The notes beneath the pieces were generated by a model that saw only the letters and a program-made list of their open reading frames with translations, made no database searches and was not told the DNA's origin. DNA of 48,093 nucleotides from NCBI GenBank assembly GCA_026989685.1, contig JALSIV010000358.1, forward strand, positions 1-48,093, read 5' to 3'. Both the position numbers and the translations under genes were made by a program. The stretch comes from Pirellulaceae bacterium (GTDB taxonomy: Bacteria; Planctomycetota; Planctomycetia; Pirellulales; Pirellulaceae). Shown here piece by piece: positions 1 through 8,282 of the stretch (position 1 is the first letter of the stretch; every line of letters begins with the position of its first letter).

Positions 1-20
1 GGGCCGTGCACGTTTACCGT

Positions 21-34
21 TCGAACCGGTTCGA
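21..34. other. 14-bp perfect palindrome
   Basis: TCGAACCGGTTCGA reads identically on both strands. It lies about 180 bp upstream of a candidate promoter for the ECF sigma gene and could be a dimeric regulator's operator. A palindrome of this length also occurs by chance in GC-rich DNA, and no second copy was noticed. The rest of positions 1-309 holds only a weak 74-codon frame (89-313) that I do not accept as a gene. Confidence 0.25.
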
Positions 35-215
35 CAGTCCTCCCAGCAGCGACCCTTCCCCCTTGCTCGAACCGCCGACGGAGGGAGCGTGAGCCAGCAC
101 ACGGTCGGCCAAACGAGAAAACGGCAAGCTCTGGAGCAGTACCGTGCCGAAACCCGACAGCCGAGCCAGAAAAAGGCCTCAGCACGCGGAATCCCTCGCC
201 CATGGGCCACCCCAT

Positions 216-244
216 TTGACAAGGTCTGCCCCCCGTTCCAAGAT
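216..244 (+). promoter_or_regulatory. candidate sigma-70 promoter for ECF sigma gene
   Basis: A perfect TTGACA (216-221) is followed after 17 bp by CAAGAT (239-244), a poor -10 with three matches to consensus. It would start transcription near 251, about 60 nt before the sigma factor start. The -35 is good and the -10 is weak, so this is tentative. Confidence 0.3.
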
Positions 245-309
245 AGCAGCGGGCTTCTCATTGTGCCTCTAGGGACAACCGTCGGCGAGTCAGCGAAGGT
301 GGTGGCCGT

Positions 310-855
310 TTGAACGACGAGGGGGAATTGATCGACCGCACCTTGCAGGGCGACGGCGACGCCTTCGGAACGCTCGTGCGCCGGTACCAGGACCGGCTCT
401 ACACCAGCATGGTTCACGTGCTGCACAACGAGGAGGATGCTCGCGACGTCGTTCAAGACGCCTTCGTGCAGGCCCTCACCCAGCTCCGCTCGTTTTCTCG
501 CCGTTCCTCATTTTACACGTGGATTTACCGGATCGCCTTCAATCGGGCCCTCAATCGCCGCAAGCGTCAGCAGCGGGAGCGGGAACTGCTCGGCGATCCG
601 GGCACCGCAATAGCAGCCGACGACGACGCCGGACAAGAACTGGAACGCAAAGAGACGATTGCTCAGGTCCAGCGAGCCCTTGCGTCGTTGGACGCTCCGT
701 TTCGGGCCGTATTGGTACTGCGGGAAATCGAACAGCTCGACTACCGTACGATCGCCGAGATCCTTCAGATCGAAGTGGGCACGGTGCGCAGCCGACTGCA
801 CCGAGCTCGAGTGCTACTGCGTCAGGCCCTCCGCCGCATCATGGCAGCCGACTGA
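310..855 (+). CDS. ECF-type RNA polymerase sigma factor
   Basis: A 181-residue sigma-70 family protein of ECF size. Region 2 is seen at about residues 10-85, with the typical EEDARDVVQDAFVQAL stretch and an FYTWIYRIAFNRALNRRK segment. Region 4 is at about 115-175, with LDAPFRAVLVLREIEQLDY followed by a helix-turn-helix ending GTVRSRLHRAR. It would redirect RNA polymerase to a specific promoter set. I chose the TTG at 310 because the family N-terminus begins there and AAGGTGG (296-302) lies 7 nt upstream. No anti-sigma factor gene follows; the 3' end runs 42 bp into the convergent comEC gene. ECF family is clear; the subgroup and regulon are unknown. Confidence 0.93.
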   Translation: MNDEGELIDRTLQGDGDAFGTLVRRYQDRLYTSMVHVLHNEEDARDVVQDAFVQALTQLRSFSRRSSFYTWIYRIAFNRALNRRKRQQRERELLGDPGTAIAADDDAGQELERKETIAQVQRALASLDAPFRAVLVLREIEQLDYRTIAEILQIEVGTVRSRLHRARVLLRQALRRIMAAD

Positions 856-3378
856 ATTCCTGCTCCAGCCGTCTCCGTTCCACTGCTGTACCGTCCAGTG
901 TCCCCGCAGGCAACGAATCCGCACCGCTCCCGCCGACGTGTGCCAAACCTGCGATGACGGAGCGTGCCTCCACCGCTCGATCGTCGCGCGTGCCGTTCGC
1001 GCCGAGCCACTGACAATTACGTGTCGCGGCTCGAATCGGCTCGACCAGAACTCGGGGTGGCTGTGCCGACTGCCGTGGTGCGGAGCGACCAGCACAAGCA
1101 GCGGCGAGCGAACCTGCCGCTGCAGCACCGACCAGACTTCCCGCTCTCCCCGCTGCTCAAGGTCGCCGGGAAAGACGAGCTGCCTCCCGGCATACTCGAG
1201 CCCCAACACCAGGCTCGATTCGTTGTCCGACCAATGAGACGGAACGGGGCCGGGGTGCCACACCTCGATCGACAGTTTCGAAAAAGCAAACCGGTCCCCT
1301 CGCCTCACCAATCCCCACTCGATCCCCCGCTCGGCCAGCTCCTCGAAGAACTGCGGAAATCGGCGCGAAACGCGGCGCAGCATGATGGGAGTCAGCAACA
1401 CCTCCGACACCGGCAATTCCGAGGCCAGATAGGGAACCAGGTTGAAATGGTCGGCGTCGGCATGAGAAAGATAGACTCCGTCGAGCCGCGTCACCCCCAG
1501 GGTCCTCAGTGAGCGAGCGATTTCCCTGCCGGTCAGGTGAGCATCTCCCATCGTTCCCGCATCGCACAGCCAATTCCGGCCGTCGGGCGTGTGCACCCAG
1601 ACGCAGCTACCATGGCCCACCGAGAAAACCACGCATTCCAGCTCGGCCGCCGCCGGTCCGCCGAACCACAACCGGGCCGCCAAGAGATATCCGGCCGTGC
1701 AGGCCAGCCCTCGCCGCATGCGAAAGTTCCGGCCCTGCGCACACCACATGCCCAAGAACAAGACGTAATAGCTCATGCAGTACCAGCGGGGCGGCGGCGC
1801 CCAGCGAACCGCCGGCAGTAGGGGGGAAGCGGCCGAGTTGAGCCACTGACCGAACTCCAGGGCGACTCCACAAACCGCGCCTGCCCATCCCGCCCCGACC
1901 GCTCCTGGAAGCGCGGCGAAGGCAACGGTCGCCAAACCCGCCCAGAGTGCCACGGACATGGCAATCGCCAAGACGGGCGTCAGCAGGACACCGGCGAGCG
2001 GAATGGCCTGAAACGTCTGCCACACCAACGGAAGCAGCGCCGAGGTCACGGCCAGGGAGACGCCGACGTTGTATCGGGCACGCACCGCGATCCAGCTTGC
2101 CAGACGCCGCCAGCGGGGAGCCGAATCCCGGACCAGTCGGTCCAGCGGCGAGAGTGTCGGCGGACGGCTCACCTGACTCCACCACATCAGCGCGCCGACG
2201 GCTGCCAATGAAAGTTGCACGCCGCTTTGCGTCCAACTCAAAGGCCGCACGACCCACATCGCCAAAGCTACGGCCGCCAGCAACTGGCGATGGGCCACCG
2301 CCCGCCCCAGACGTACGGCGATCAACCAGCCACCGATCCACAAGGTGGCCCGCCATACCGGCGGCTGCCCCCCAGTGAACCACGCATAGCCGGCAGCGAC
2401 CCACAGCGTACTCCACCACGCATGCCGCTCGCATCCGGGAACCATTCGCAGCAACCACCACCATCCGCAAAGGGCGATGGCCACGTGCATTCCCGACACG
2501 GCCAATAGATGAGCGGTCCCCGTGTCACGAAACGACCGTAGCTCGCGCTCGTCGATCCCCCCGCGGTCCCCCAGCACGATGGCAGCCGCCAAGCCCTGCT
2601 GCTCGAGGGGAACCCAGTCCTCCACCGCCCGCCTGGCATGCTCTCTCAGTCGCTCGAGCCAGTAACGCGCCGCCATGCCCGTTCGCCGCCCGCTCTCCAA
2701 TACCACCAACGACTCCGGCGACTCGACATCCAAACGGGCGGTGACTCGGTAGGCTCTCCAGTAGACCCGCGAGGAGTACCCACCCGGATTGCGAGCGTGC
2801 CGAAGGCCGCTCAGCCGGCCCCACACTCTTATCGAACTGCCGGCGATCCGAGCCGGGAGCCGCGGCCGCCCGGCGGGGATGTCGACGACGACCCGCACTG
2901 CTCCCTGCACCGGATCCCAGCGGCGCCCTCGGCGGACTCGGCTCGTCTCCAGCAGGAACCGAGCCGTGGTTCGCCCCGGTCGAGGGTGCCAAGGGGCAGT
3001 CGGCGGCGACCGGCGATACGTGACGGCCCCTCGCAGACGTCCTTCAAGCACGGCGGGAACCGACTGTTCGCCCAGCAGGAACTTCACGTGGTTCGGCGGG
3101 AAGGTACTCGAATACTCGTGCGTGCGAAAGGCCGCGAAACAGGCAACGGCACCCCACAGCGCGACCGCCGCCATGCGGCTTGGGCGAAGCCCCTGCCAGG
3201 CCGCCAAGCCGGCGACCGTGCCCAGCATCCAGACCACGACTCCGCCCCAGCGGAGCTCAAAAGCGAGGACCCCGGCGACGACGGCGCAGCAGACCACCAT
3301 CAACGGCTCGCGGCGCGGGATCGGGCACTCCAGATCGGCTGCCCCGACGGAATCGATGGCAATGGGAGACGACGGCAC
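814..3378 (-). CDS. ComEC/Rec2-type DNA uptake protein
   Basis: This 854-residue protein has the full ComEC architecture. An N-terminal membrane and OB-like region covers about residues 25-230. The competence membrane domain at about 255-510 starts with the family signature LGDRGGIDERELRSFRDTGT and then AHLLAVSGMHVA. The C-terminal metallo-beta-lactamase-like domain at about 580-800 carries SHADADHF (638-645) and PHHGSRHS (766-773). In competent bacteria ComEC forms the inner-membrane channel through which single-stranded DNA enters; the C-terminal domain is thought to degrade the other strand. All three parts are present and in frame, so the gene looks functional. No other competence gene lies next to it. 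The last 42 bp overlap the 3' end of the convergent ECF sigma gene. Confidence 0.93.
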   Translation of the reverse strand: MPSSPIAIDSVGAADLECPIPRREPLMVVCCAVVAGVLAFELRWGGVVVWMLGTVAGLAAWQGLRPSRMAAVALWGAVACFAAFRTHEYSSTFPPNHVKFLLGEQSVPAVLEGRLRGAVTYRRSPPTAPWHPRPGRTTARFLLETSRVRRGRRWDPVQGAVRVVVDIPAGRPRLPARIAGSSIRVWGRLSGLRHARNPGGYSSRVYWRAYRVTARLDVESPESLVVLESGRRTGMAARYWLERLREHARRAVEDWVPLEQQGLAAAIVLGDRGGIDERELRSFRDTGTAHLLAVSGMHVAIALCGWWWLLRMVPGCERHAWWSTLWVAAGYAWFTGGQPPVWRATLWIGGWLIAVRLGRAVAHRQLLAAVALAMWVVRPLSWTQSGVQLSLAAVGALMWWSQVSRPPTLSPLDRLVRDSAPRWRRLASWIAVRARYNVGVSLAVTSALLPLVWQTFQAIPLAGVLLTPVLAIAMSVALWAGLATVAFAALPGAVGAGWAGAVCGVALEFGQWLNSAASPLLPAVRWAPPPRWYCMSYYVLFLGMWCAQGRNFRMRRGLACTAGYLLAARLWFGGPAAAELECVVFSVGHGSCVWVHTPDGRNWLCDAGTMGDAHLTGREIARSLRTLGVTRLDGVYLSHADADHFNLVPYLASELPVSEVLLTPIMLRRVSRRFPQFFEELAERGIEWGLVRRGDRFAFSKLSIEVWHPGPVPSHWSDNESSLVLGLEYAGRQLVFPGDLEQRGEREVWSVLQRQVRSPLLVLVAPHHGSRHSHPEFWSSRFEPRHVIVSGSARTARATIERWRHAPSSQVWHTSAGAVRIRCLRGHWTVQQWNGDGWSRNSVGCHDAAEGLTQ

Positions 3379-3428
3379 AACGGTCCCTCATCCAGTCCGG
3401 TGGGACCGTCGGGTGCCGTGTGACGTTC

Positions 3429-3458
3429 ATGATAGCCAACGGTCGGCCGATCTGTCTA
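3429..3458 (-). promoter_or_regulatory. sigma-70-type promoter of comEC
   Basis: On the minus strand TAGACA (3453-3458) is separated by 18 bp from TATCAT (3429-3434). Each hexamer matches five of six consensus bases. Transcription would start near 3422, about 45 nt before the comEC start at 3378. Confidence 0.5.
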
Positions 3459-3660
3459 CTCAGGTCGTCTGGCCGCGGGGCGCGGCGGTGCTACACTGGA
3501 CGCGTCGGTGCCGCACGATGAAATCCCGCACGTCGGGCATTTCCGCAAGCCGGCAGCAAGCCCCGCCGCTCGACGGCCCATCTTTGGGGCTGCGGGCTGC
3601 GGCAGCGCGTTTTGTTTCCGATGCGAAACCGGTCACCAACCAATCCAGGAGCGTAGGGCG

Positions 3661-5880
3661 ATGAGAATCGATCGAAATCGGATGGGATGGGCCTGCAGCC
3701 TGCTCGCGCTGGCGTATCTGACGTCGGCATTGCCGGCGGCCGATGACGGACCGTCGCCCCGAAACGGCTCGGCGGCCGCCCGGCGGTTTCCGCCGGTCCG
3801 GTATCCGCCGTCGCGGCGGAGTGACCACGTCGATATCTACCACGGCACCAAAGTTCCCGATCCCTATCGTTGGCTGGAAGCTGTCGACAGCGCCGAGACG
3901 CGGCAATGGGTGCAAGCGCAGAACAAGCTGACCTTTGGTGTGCTCGAGTCGATCCCGGAACGGGAAGCGATCCGCAAGAGACTGACACAACTGTGGAACT
4001 ACGAACGTTACGGGCTGGCTCGCAAACGAGGCGGCCGCTATTTCTACACGCACAACAACGGCCTGCAAAACCAGTCGGTGCTGTACGTTTCGGAAGGCTT
4101 GCAGGGCGAACCGCGACTGCTGCTGGACCCCAATACGCTCTCGGAAGACGGAACGGTGGCACTGGCCGCTTGGGTTCCCAGCGAAGACGGCAAACTGGTG
4201 GCTCTGGGGCTGGCCGGTGCCGGATCGGATTGGCGCGAGTGGAAAGTGCTCGACGTCGATACGGGCAAGCTGCGGAAAGACCACCTCAAGTGGGTGAAGT
4301 TCTCCAGCGTCTCCTGGCTGCCCGACAGCAGCGGGTTCTATTACAGTCGCTACGATGAACCGAAGGCGGGCGAAGAACTGACGGGAGTGAACTACTATCA
4401 GAAGCTTTACTTTCACCGGATCGGTACGCCCCAGTCGGCCGACCGGCTGGTCTATCAGCGCCGCGACCACAAAGAGTGGGGATTCGGAGGCCACGTCACC
4501 GAAGACGGCGACTACCTGATCATCGCCGTATGGCGGGGAACCGACCCGAAGAACCAGCTTTTCTATCAGCCACTCGAAGGCGAAAAGGTCGGCGAGACCA
4601 TCGAACTGCTGGCAGGCTTCGATGCCGAGTATACGTTCATCGGAAATGACGGCCCGATCTTCTACGTGATGACCGACCGGGACGCTCCCCGGCGCCGACT
4701 CGTCGCCATCGACGTGCGCCGCCCCGATCCGAAGGACTGGCGCGACGTGATTCCGCAAGCCGCCGAGACGCTCGAGGGGGTGGCCTATGTCGGCGGGCGC
4801 TTTTTCGCCAGCTTTCTCAAAGACGCCCACGCGCTGGTGCGCATGGTGTCACCCGCAGGAAAACCGCTCGGTGAGCTGCGTCTTCCCGGAATCGGTTCGG
4901 TGGGCGGATTCACCGGCAGGAAGAAGGAGACGGAAACGTTTTACGCGTTCACCGGCTTTACCACTCCCACCACCATCTACCGGTTCGACATCGCCGGCAA
5001 TCAGAGCGAAGTATTCCGGCGGCCGAAAGTCGAATTCGATCCATCGCGATTTGAAACGAAGCAAGTGTTCTACCGCAGCAAAGACGGAACGCGAGTTCCC
5101 ATGTTCCTCACCTACCGCAAGGGACTGGAGTGGAACGGCGAAAACCCCACGATTCTGTATGGCTACGGCGGGTTCAACATTTCCATCACGCCCTCCTTCA
5201 GCGTGGCCAATCTGGTGTGGATGGAGATGGGCGGCGTGTATGCGGTGGCCAATCTGCGCGGGGGCGCGGAGTACGGCCGCGAATGGCATGAAGCGGGAAT
5301 GCTCGATAAGAAACAGAACGTGTTTGACGACTTCATTGCGGCCGCCGAGTGGCTGATCGAGAACCGAGTCACTTCGTCGCGCCGGCTGGCGATCCGCGGT
5401 GGCAGCAACGGCGGCCTGCTGGTGGGAGCCGTGATGACGCAGCGACCGGAACTATTCGGCGCCGCATTGCCGGCCGTCGGCGTGATGGACATGCTCCGCT
5501 TCCACCGCTTTACGATCGGCTGGGCCTGGACTTCCGAATACGGCTCATCCGATGATCCCCGACAATTCAAGACGTTGCTGAAGTACTCGCCCCTCCATAA
5601 CCTCAAGAAGGGAACCCGTTATCCGGCAACGATGGTCACCACAGCCGATCACGACGACCGCGTTGTGCCCGGACACAGCTTCAAGTTCGCCGCCGCACTG
5701 CAGTATGCTCAGGCCGGCAAGGCTCCCGTGCTGATCCGCATCGAGACGCGAGCCGGCCACGGGGCGGGAACCCCGGTCAGCAAGCGGATCGCTCAAGCCG
5801 CCGATATGCTGGCATTTCTGCTGGTAGCGCTCGACTGGAAATTGCCCGAAGACTGGAAGGTGATCAGCGACTGCGGCTGA
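3661..5880 (+). CDS. secreted prolyl oligopeptidase (S9A family)
   Basis: A 739-residue serine peptidase that cleaves short peptides after proline. A signal peptide covers roughly residues 1-26 (basic start, then CSLLALAYLTSALPA), so it acts outside the cytoplasm. The N-terminal beta-propeller part begins with the family hallmark YHGTKVPDPYRWLE. The catalytic domain has the nucleophile Ser582 in GGSNGG, the acid in ADHDDRVVPGHSF (663-675) and His700 in RAGHGAG. I chose ATG 3661 over an in-frame start 153 bp upstream because it gives the signal peptide and has AGGAG 9 nt before it. Its 3' end overlaps the convergent thioredoxin-like gene by 17 bp. Length and triad are normal for S9A. Confidence 0.95.
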   Translation: MRIDRNRMGWACSLLALAYLTSALPAADDGPSPRNGSAAARRFPPVRYPPSRRSDHVDIYHGTKVPDPYRWLEAVDSAETRQWVQAQNKLTFGVLESIPEREAIRKRLTQLWNYERYGLARKRGGRYFYTHNNGLQNQSVLYVSEGLQGEPRLLLDPNTLSEDGTVALAAWVPSEDGKLVALGLAGAGSDWREWKVLDVDTGKLRKDHLKWVKFSSVSWLPDSSGFYYSRYDEPKAGEELTGVNYYQKLYFHRIGTPQSADRLVYQRRDHKEWGFGGHVTEDGDYLIIAVWRGTDPKNQLFYQPLEGEKVGETIELLAGFDAEYTFIGNDGPIFYVMTDRDAPRRRLVAIDVRRPDPKDWRDVIPQAAETLEGVAYVGGRFFASFLKDAHALVRMVSPAGKPLGELRLPGIGSVGGFTGRKKETETFYAFTGFTTPTTIYRFDIAGNQSEVFRRPKVEFDPSRFETKQVFYRSKDGTRVPMFLTYRKGLEWNGENPTILYGYGGFNISITPSFSVANLVWMEMGGVYAVANLRGGAEYGREWHEAGMLDKKQNVFDDFIAAAEWLIENRVTSSRRLAIRGGSNGGLLVGAVMTQRPELFGAALPAVGVMDMLRFHRFTIGWAWTSEYGSSDDPRQFKTLLKYSPLHNLKKGTRYPATMVTTADHDDRVVPGHSFKFAAALQYAQAGKAPVLIRIETRAGHGAGTPVSKRIAQAADMLAFLLVALDWKLPEDWKVISDCG

Positions 5881-7318
5881 GCAATTCGACCGCCTTTTGG
5901 TGATAGCGGTCCGGATTCTCGAAGAACTTGGCGAGCGACATTTCGTCGGCGAATACGTAGATCCGGTTCCGGTGAAAGACTCCGTGCCGCCGATGGCCGA
6001 CCACGTGGCGCCCGTGGTCGATCAGTTGCACCACGTCGAGTTCGGACAGCATGGGAGCATAGCGATCCGGATTGGACAGGAACGCCTGCTGCGCCGCCCG
6101 GCTGACGAACAAGTAGGTGCGGCCGCGATGAATGGCCCCGTATTGTGCGTCTCCCTTCTTCCATTGCTCACGGTTCACCAGCGTGACCGGACAATAGCCG
6201 TCCAGTCCGATCGGCGGATGACCGGCGGTCCCTCGCGGCGGCGTCGGCGGTTGCGGCCGTGTCGACGGTCGCGACGATGCAGGCGGTATCTGGGAACGAG
6301 TCGGAGCTGACGGCTGGGTCCCTTGAGCCGCCAAGGGGTCGAAAACGCGGCCGGGAAGCTGGCTGTCAGGTGGGCTTTGAGCGGCAGTGGCCGGGCCCGA
6401 GGGTGGCGGCGGACCGACCGGACCGGAGCCGGCGGCGGGCGGAGCGGTAAAGTCGCGGCTGCTGGCGGGAGCTGCGAAACGGTTGACCGTGGGGACGGGC
6501 GGCCGATTGGTCGAGAACCGCGAGGCTCCGGTCGCTGACGGGGGAGTCGCTGTGGCGGTACCGTTTGACGGGGAATGGCTGCGCGAAGTGGGCGGCACCG
6601 GCCCCGTCGCTGGACCGGGTACTCCGGACGGTCGGCCTCGCGGATCGACCAGTTGCTGAGCATAAGGGCCGGCCGTGGGCGCCATTTGGTGGCCCGCTTG
6701 GCCGCGATGGGCATGATCGGCAGGGGAAGGGGAACCGGCAGGCGGGCCGGCGAATCGATTCTGCACGACTTGAGCGGTGCCACCGGCCGCCGTCGCCGAA
6801 CCTCCCGGCGGGGAGAACTTCGAATTACGAACCGCTTGCGGAGCCGCTTTGGGAGGATCCCAGTTCGAGTGAGCGTCGCTCCGCTGGACCGGCCGTTGGG
6901 TGCGTGCGTGAACCGCCACGTTGCTCAGCGTGGCAAGGAAGTGCCTGGGATCGGGACGCGGAATTCCCCGGTAGAGCTCTCGGCCACTGGGCGAAAGAAC
7001 CACGTCGGTGGGCCAGGCTCGAATGCCGTATTTTTCCTTGAGTTCGGGATGCTGCCTGACATGGATCTTGACCGGGACATAGTGGAGCGAGAGGACGCGG
7101 CCGACTTCCGAATTGCGGAAGACGTTTTGCTCCATTTTGGCACAGGGAAGGCAGTTATCGTCCCAGAAATGGAGCAGCACCAGCCGTTGACTCTGGCCGG
7201 CCTTCTGCAGGGCCGCCGCCAAATCGGTCTCCCAGGGAATCCTCGCCACAGCCGGTGCCCCCATGCCCCAACAGAGCCAGCCACAGACAATGCCCAACCA
7301 AACGTGCCGCCGCACCAT
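5864..7318 (-). CDS. secreted thioredoxin-fold protein with proline-rich linker and YHS-like C-terminus
   Basis: A 484-residue exported protein. A signal peptide occupies about residues 1-25. A thioredoxin-like domain follows, with FWDDNCLPCAKME giving a CxxC pair at Cys56 and Cys59 and a cis-Pro-type GIRAWPTDVVLSPSG stretch. About residues 150-365 are low-complexity Pro/Ser/Thr/Ala sequence, a likely flexible linker. The C-terminal ~110 residues contain GYCPVTLVNREQWKKGD and later NPDRYAP and NPDRYHQ segments, resembling one or two YHS-type modules, which in other proteins bind metal. A role in extracytoplasmic thiol or metal handling is inferred. Start ATG 7318 is chosen for the signal peptide; GGGGA precedes it. 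The longer upstream start would put 25 non-signal residues in front. Confidence 0.8.
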   Translation of the reverse strand: MVRRHVWLGIVCGWLCWGMGAPAVARIPWETDLAAALQKAGQSQRLVLLHFWDDNCLPCAKMEQNVFRNSEVGRVLSLHYVPVKIHVRQHPELKEKYGIRAWPTDVVLSPSGRELYRGIPRPDPRHFLATLSNVAVHARTQRPVQRSDAHSNWDPPKAAPQAVRNSKFSPPGGSATAAGGTAQVVQNRFAGPPAGSPSPADHAHRGQAGHQMAPTAGPYAQQLVDPRGRPSGVPGPATGPVPPTSRSHSPSNGTATATPPSATGASRFSTNRPPVPTVNRFAAPASSRDFTAPPAAGSGPVGPPPPSGPATAAQSPPDSQLPGRVFDPLAAQGTQPSAPTRSQIPPASSRPSTRPQPPTPPRGTAGHPPIGLDGYCPVTLVNREQWKKGDAQYGAIHRGRTYLFVSRAAQQAFLSNPDRYAPMLSELDVVQLIDHGRHVVGHRRHGVFHRNRIYVFADEMSLAKFFENPDRYHQKAVELLSRSR

Positions 7319-7528
7319 GATCCGATTCCCCTGTGCGTGATAAACCCCGAAAACCAAGTCCACGGCGGCAACACCGCCGTTTCCTCCACTCACTCATCGG
7401 TTGTCGGAGTCTGACGGTTGCACAAAATCTCCCTGATTTGACGGCTGGTTTCGGCCGGACCAACCGGTGGAGAACGGCCTATTTCCGAAAAACCACCCCA
7501 ATTGCCACCGTTTGACTGTATATGTCGC

Positions 7529-7556
7529 TTGACAGGCTCGATCAGATGATTATGAT
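7529..7556 (+). promoter_or_regulatory. strong sigma-70-type promoter upstream of rho
   Basis: A perfect TTGACA (7529-7534) is followed after 16 bp by TATGAT (7551-7556), the best housekeeping-type promoter match I saw in the window. It points toward rho, but the predicted start near 7563 is about 720 nt from the rho start codon. An inverted repeat GGGAAC/GTTCCC (7574-7579 and 7590-7595) sits at the very beginning of the predicted transcript. Confidence 0.6.
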
Positions 7557-7562
7557 TCCGAT

Positions 7563-8282
7563 AGTCGAGATCAGGGAACTTCGAGATCTGTTCCCAAGGA
7601 GAATAGGCTCGAGTTTGGATTCTGAAGCCCCTCATGGGAAGACGCGGCCGCCTCGGCCAGCTTCGAAGGGGAATCGACGGCGTTCTTCGCTTCACAGCAA
7701 CGTAGTGAGTAAGTCGTAAACGGGCCGTCACCTGTGCTCTCCCATCGTGGGACGGTTTCGTCAGCTCAAGGGTTCGTCACGCGAGAGGTCGTGGGGCGTG
7801 GTGCTCCAAGCCACCTGACGTGACGCGGTCCGGCAAGCTGCACGGCATGGCGGTTTCTGCAAGGTCGGTATCGACGATATCCCGGCAAATACCTTGGAAA
7901 CGGTAGTAGACACAGCGCGGTCGCGATCAGCGGCGACAAAGGGGAAACGCTCCGCCCGCGCTGGTTCGGAGAATAGGAAGCCCATTCAGTATTCGGCGGC
8001 CAGTCAGACCGCCCATTCCCGTAGGTGAGGGGCCATCAAGCCACTGAGAAGGCGCTCGGGGCGCCGTCTGTGAACACACCGACGCGGTCGATTCAACATC
8101 CGGCTGCGTCGTTTTGGGGCTGATGCCGCACGAGCGGATGCCGTGCCGGCGACCTTCGGCTCACATGCCGAGTCGAACCGCGGCCGTGCGCCGTTTCCCA
8201 CCTTTGGGCAAACGGAGCAGCCGGTCGCCGAGGAGTTTGTTTTCTTTCATTAGGAGTAATGCTAGCGCATTTTTGGTGGGCC
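7563..8282 (+). promoter_or_regulatory. long untranslated leader of rho
   Basis: These 720 bp between the promoter and rho contain no convincing gene. Short open frames exist on both strands but lack recognisable sequence or good ribosome-binding sites. One frame begins at a TTG near 7616, 14 nt after AAGGAG (7596-7601), and would encode about 34 residues; I rate it only as a leader-peptide possibility. In Escherichia coli the rho leader mediates autogenous attenuation by Rho, so a similar role is plausible but inferred. The decamer GGAGAATAGG occurs twice in the leader. Confidence 0.35.

Noticed and set aside
89-313. 74-codon frame starting GTG, overlapping the ECF sigma start by 4 bp
   Set aside because: Its sequence shows no family, domain or signal, the codons look like the antisense-free background, and GGAGGGAG is only 1 nt from the start. 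The 4-bp overlap alone does not make it a gene.
3460-4830. 456-codon minus-strand frame opposite the prolyl oligopeptidase
   Set aside because: It mirrors the codon positions of the real gene on the plus strand, which has a complete triad and signal peptide; long antisense frames are common in high-GC genomes.
7522-7719. 65-codon plus-strand frame within the rho leader
   Set aside because: Its start lies inside the promoter, before the predicted transcription start, and its sequence is not family-like.
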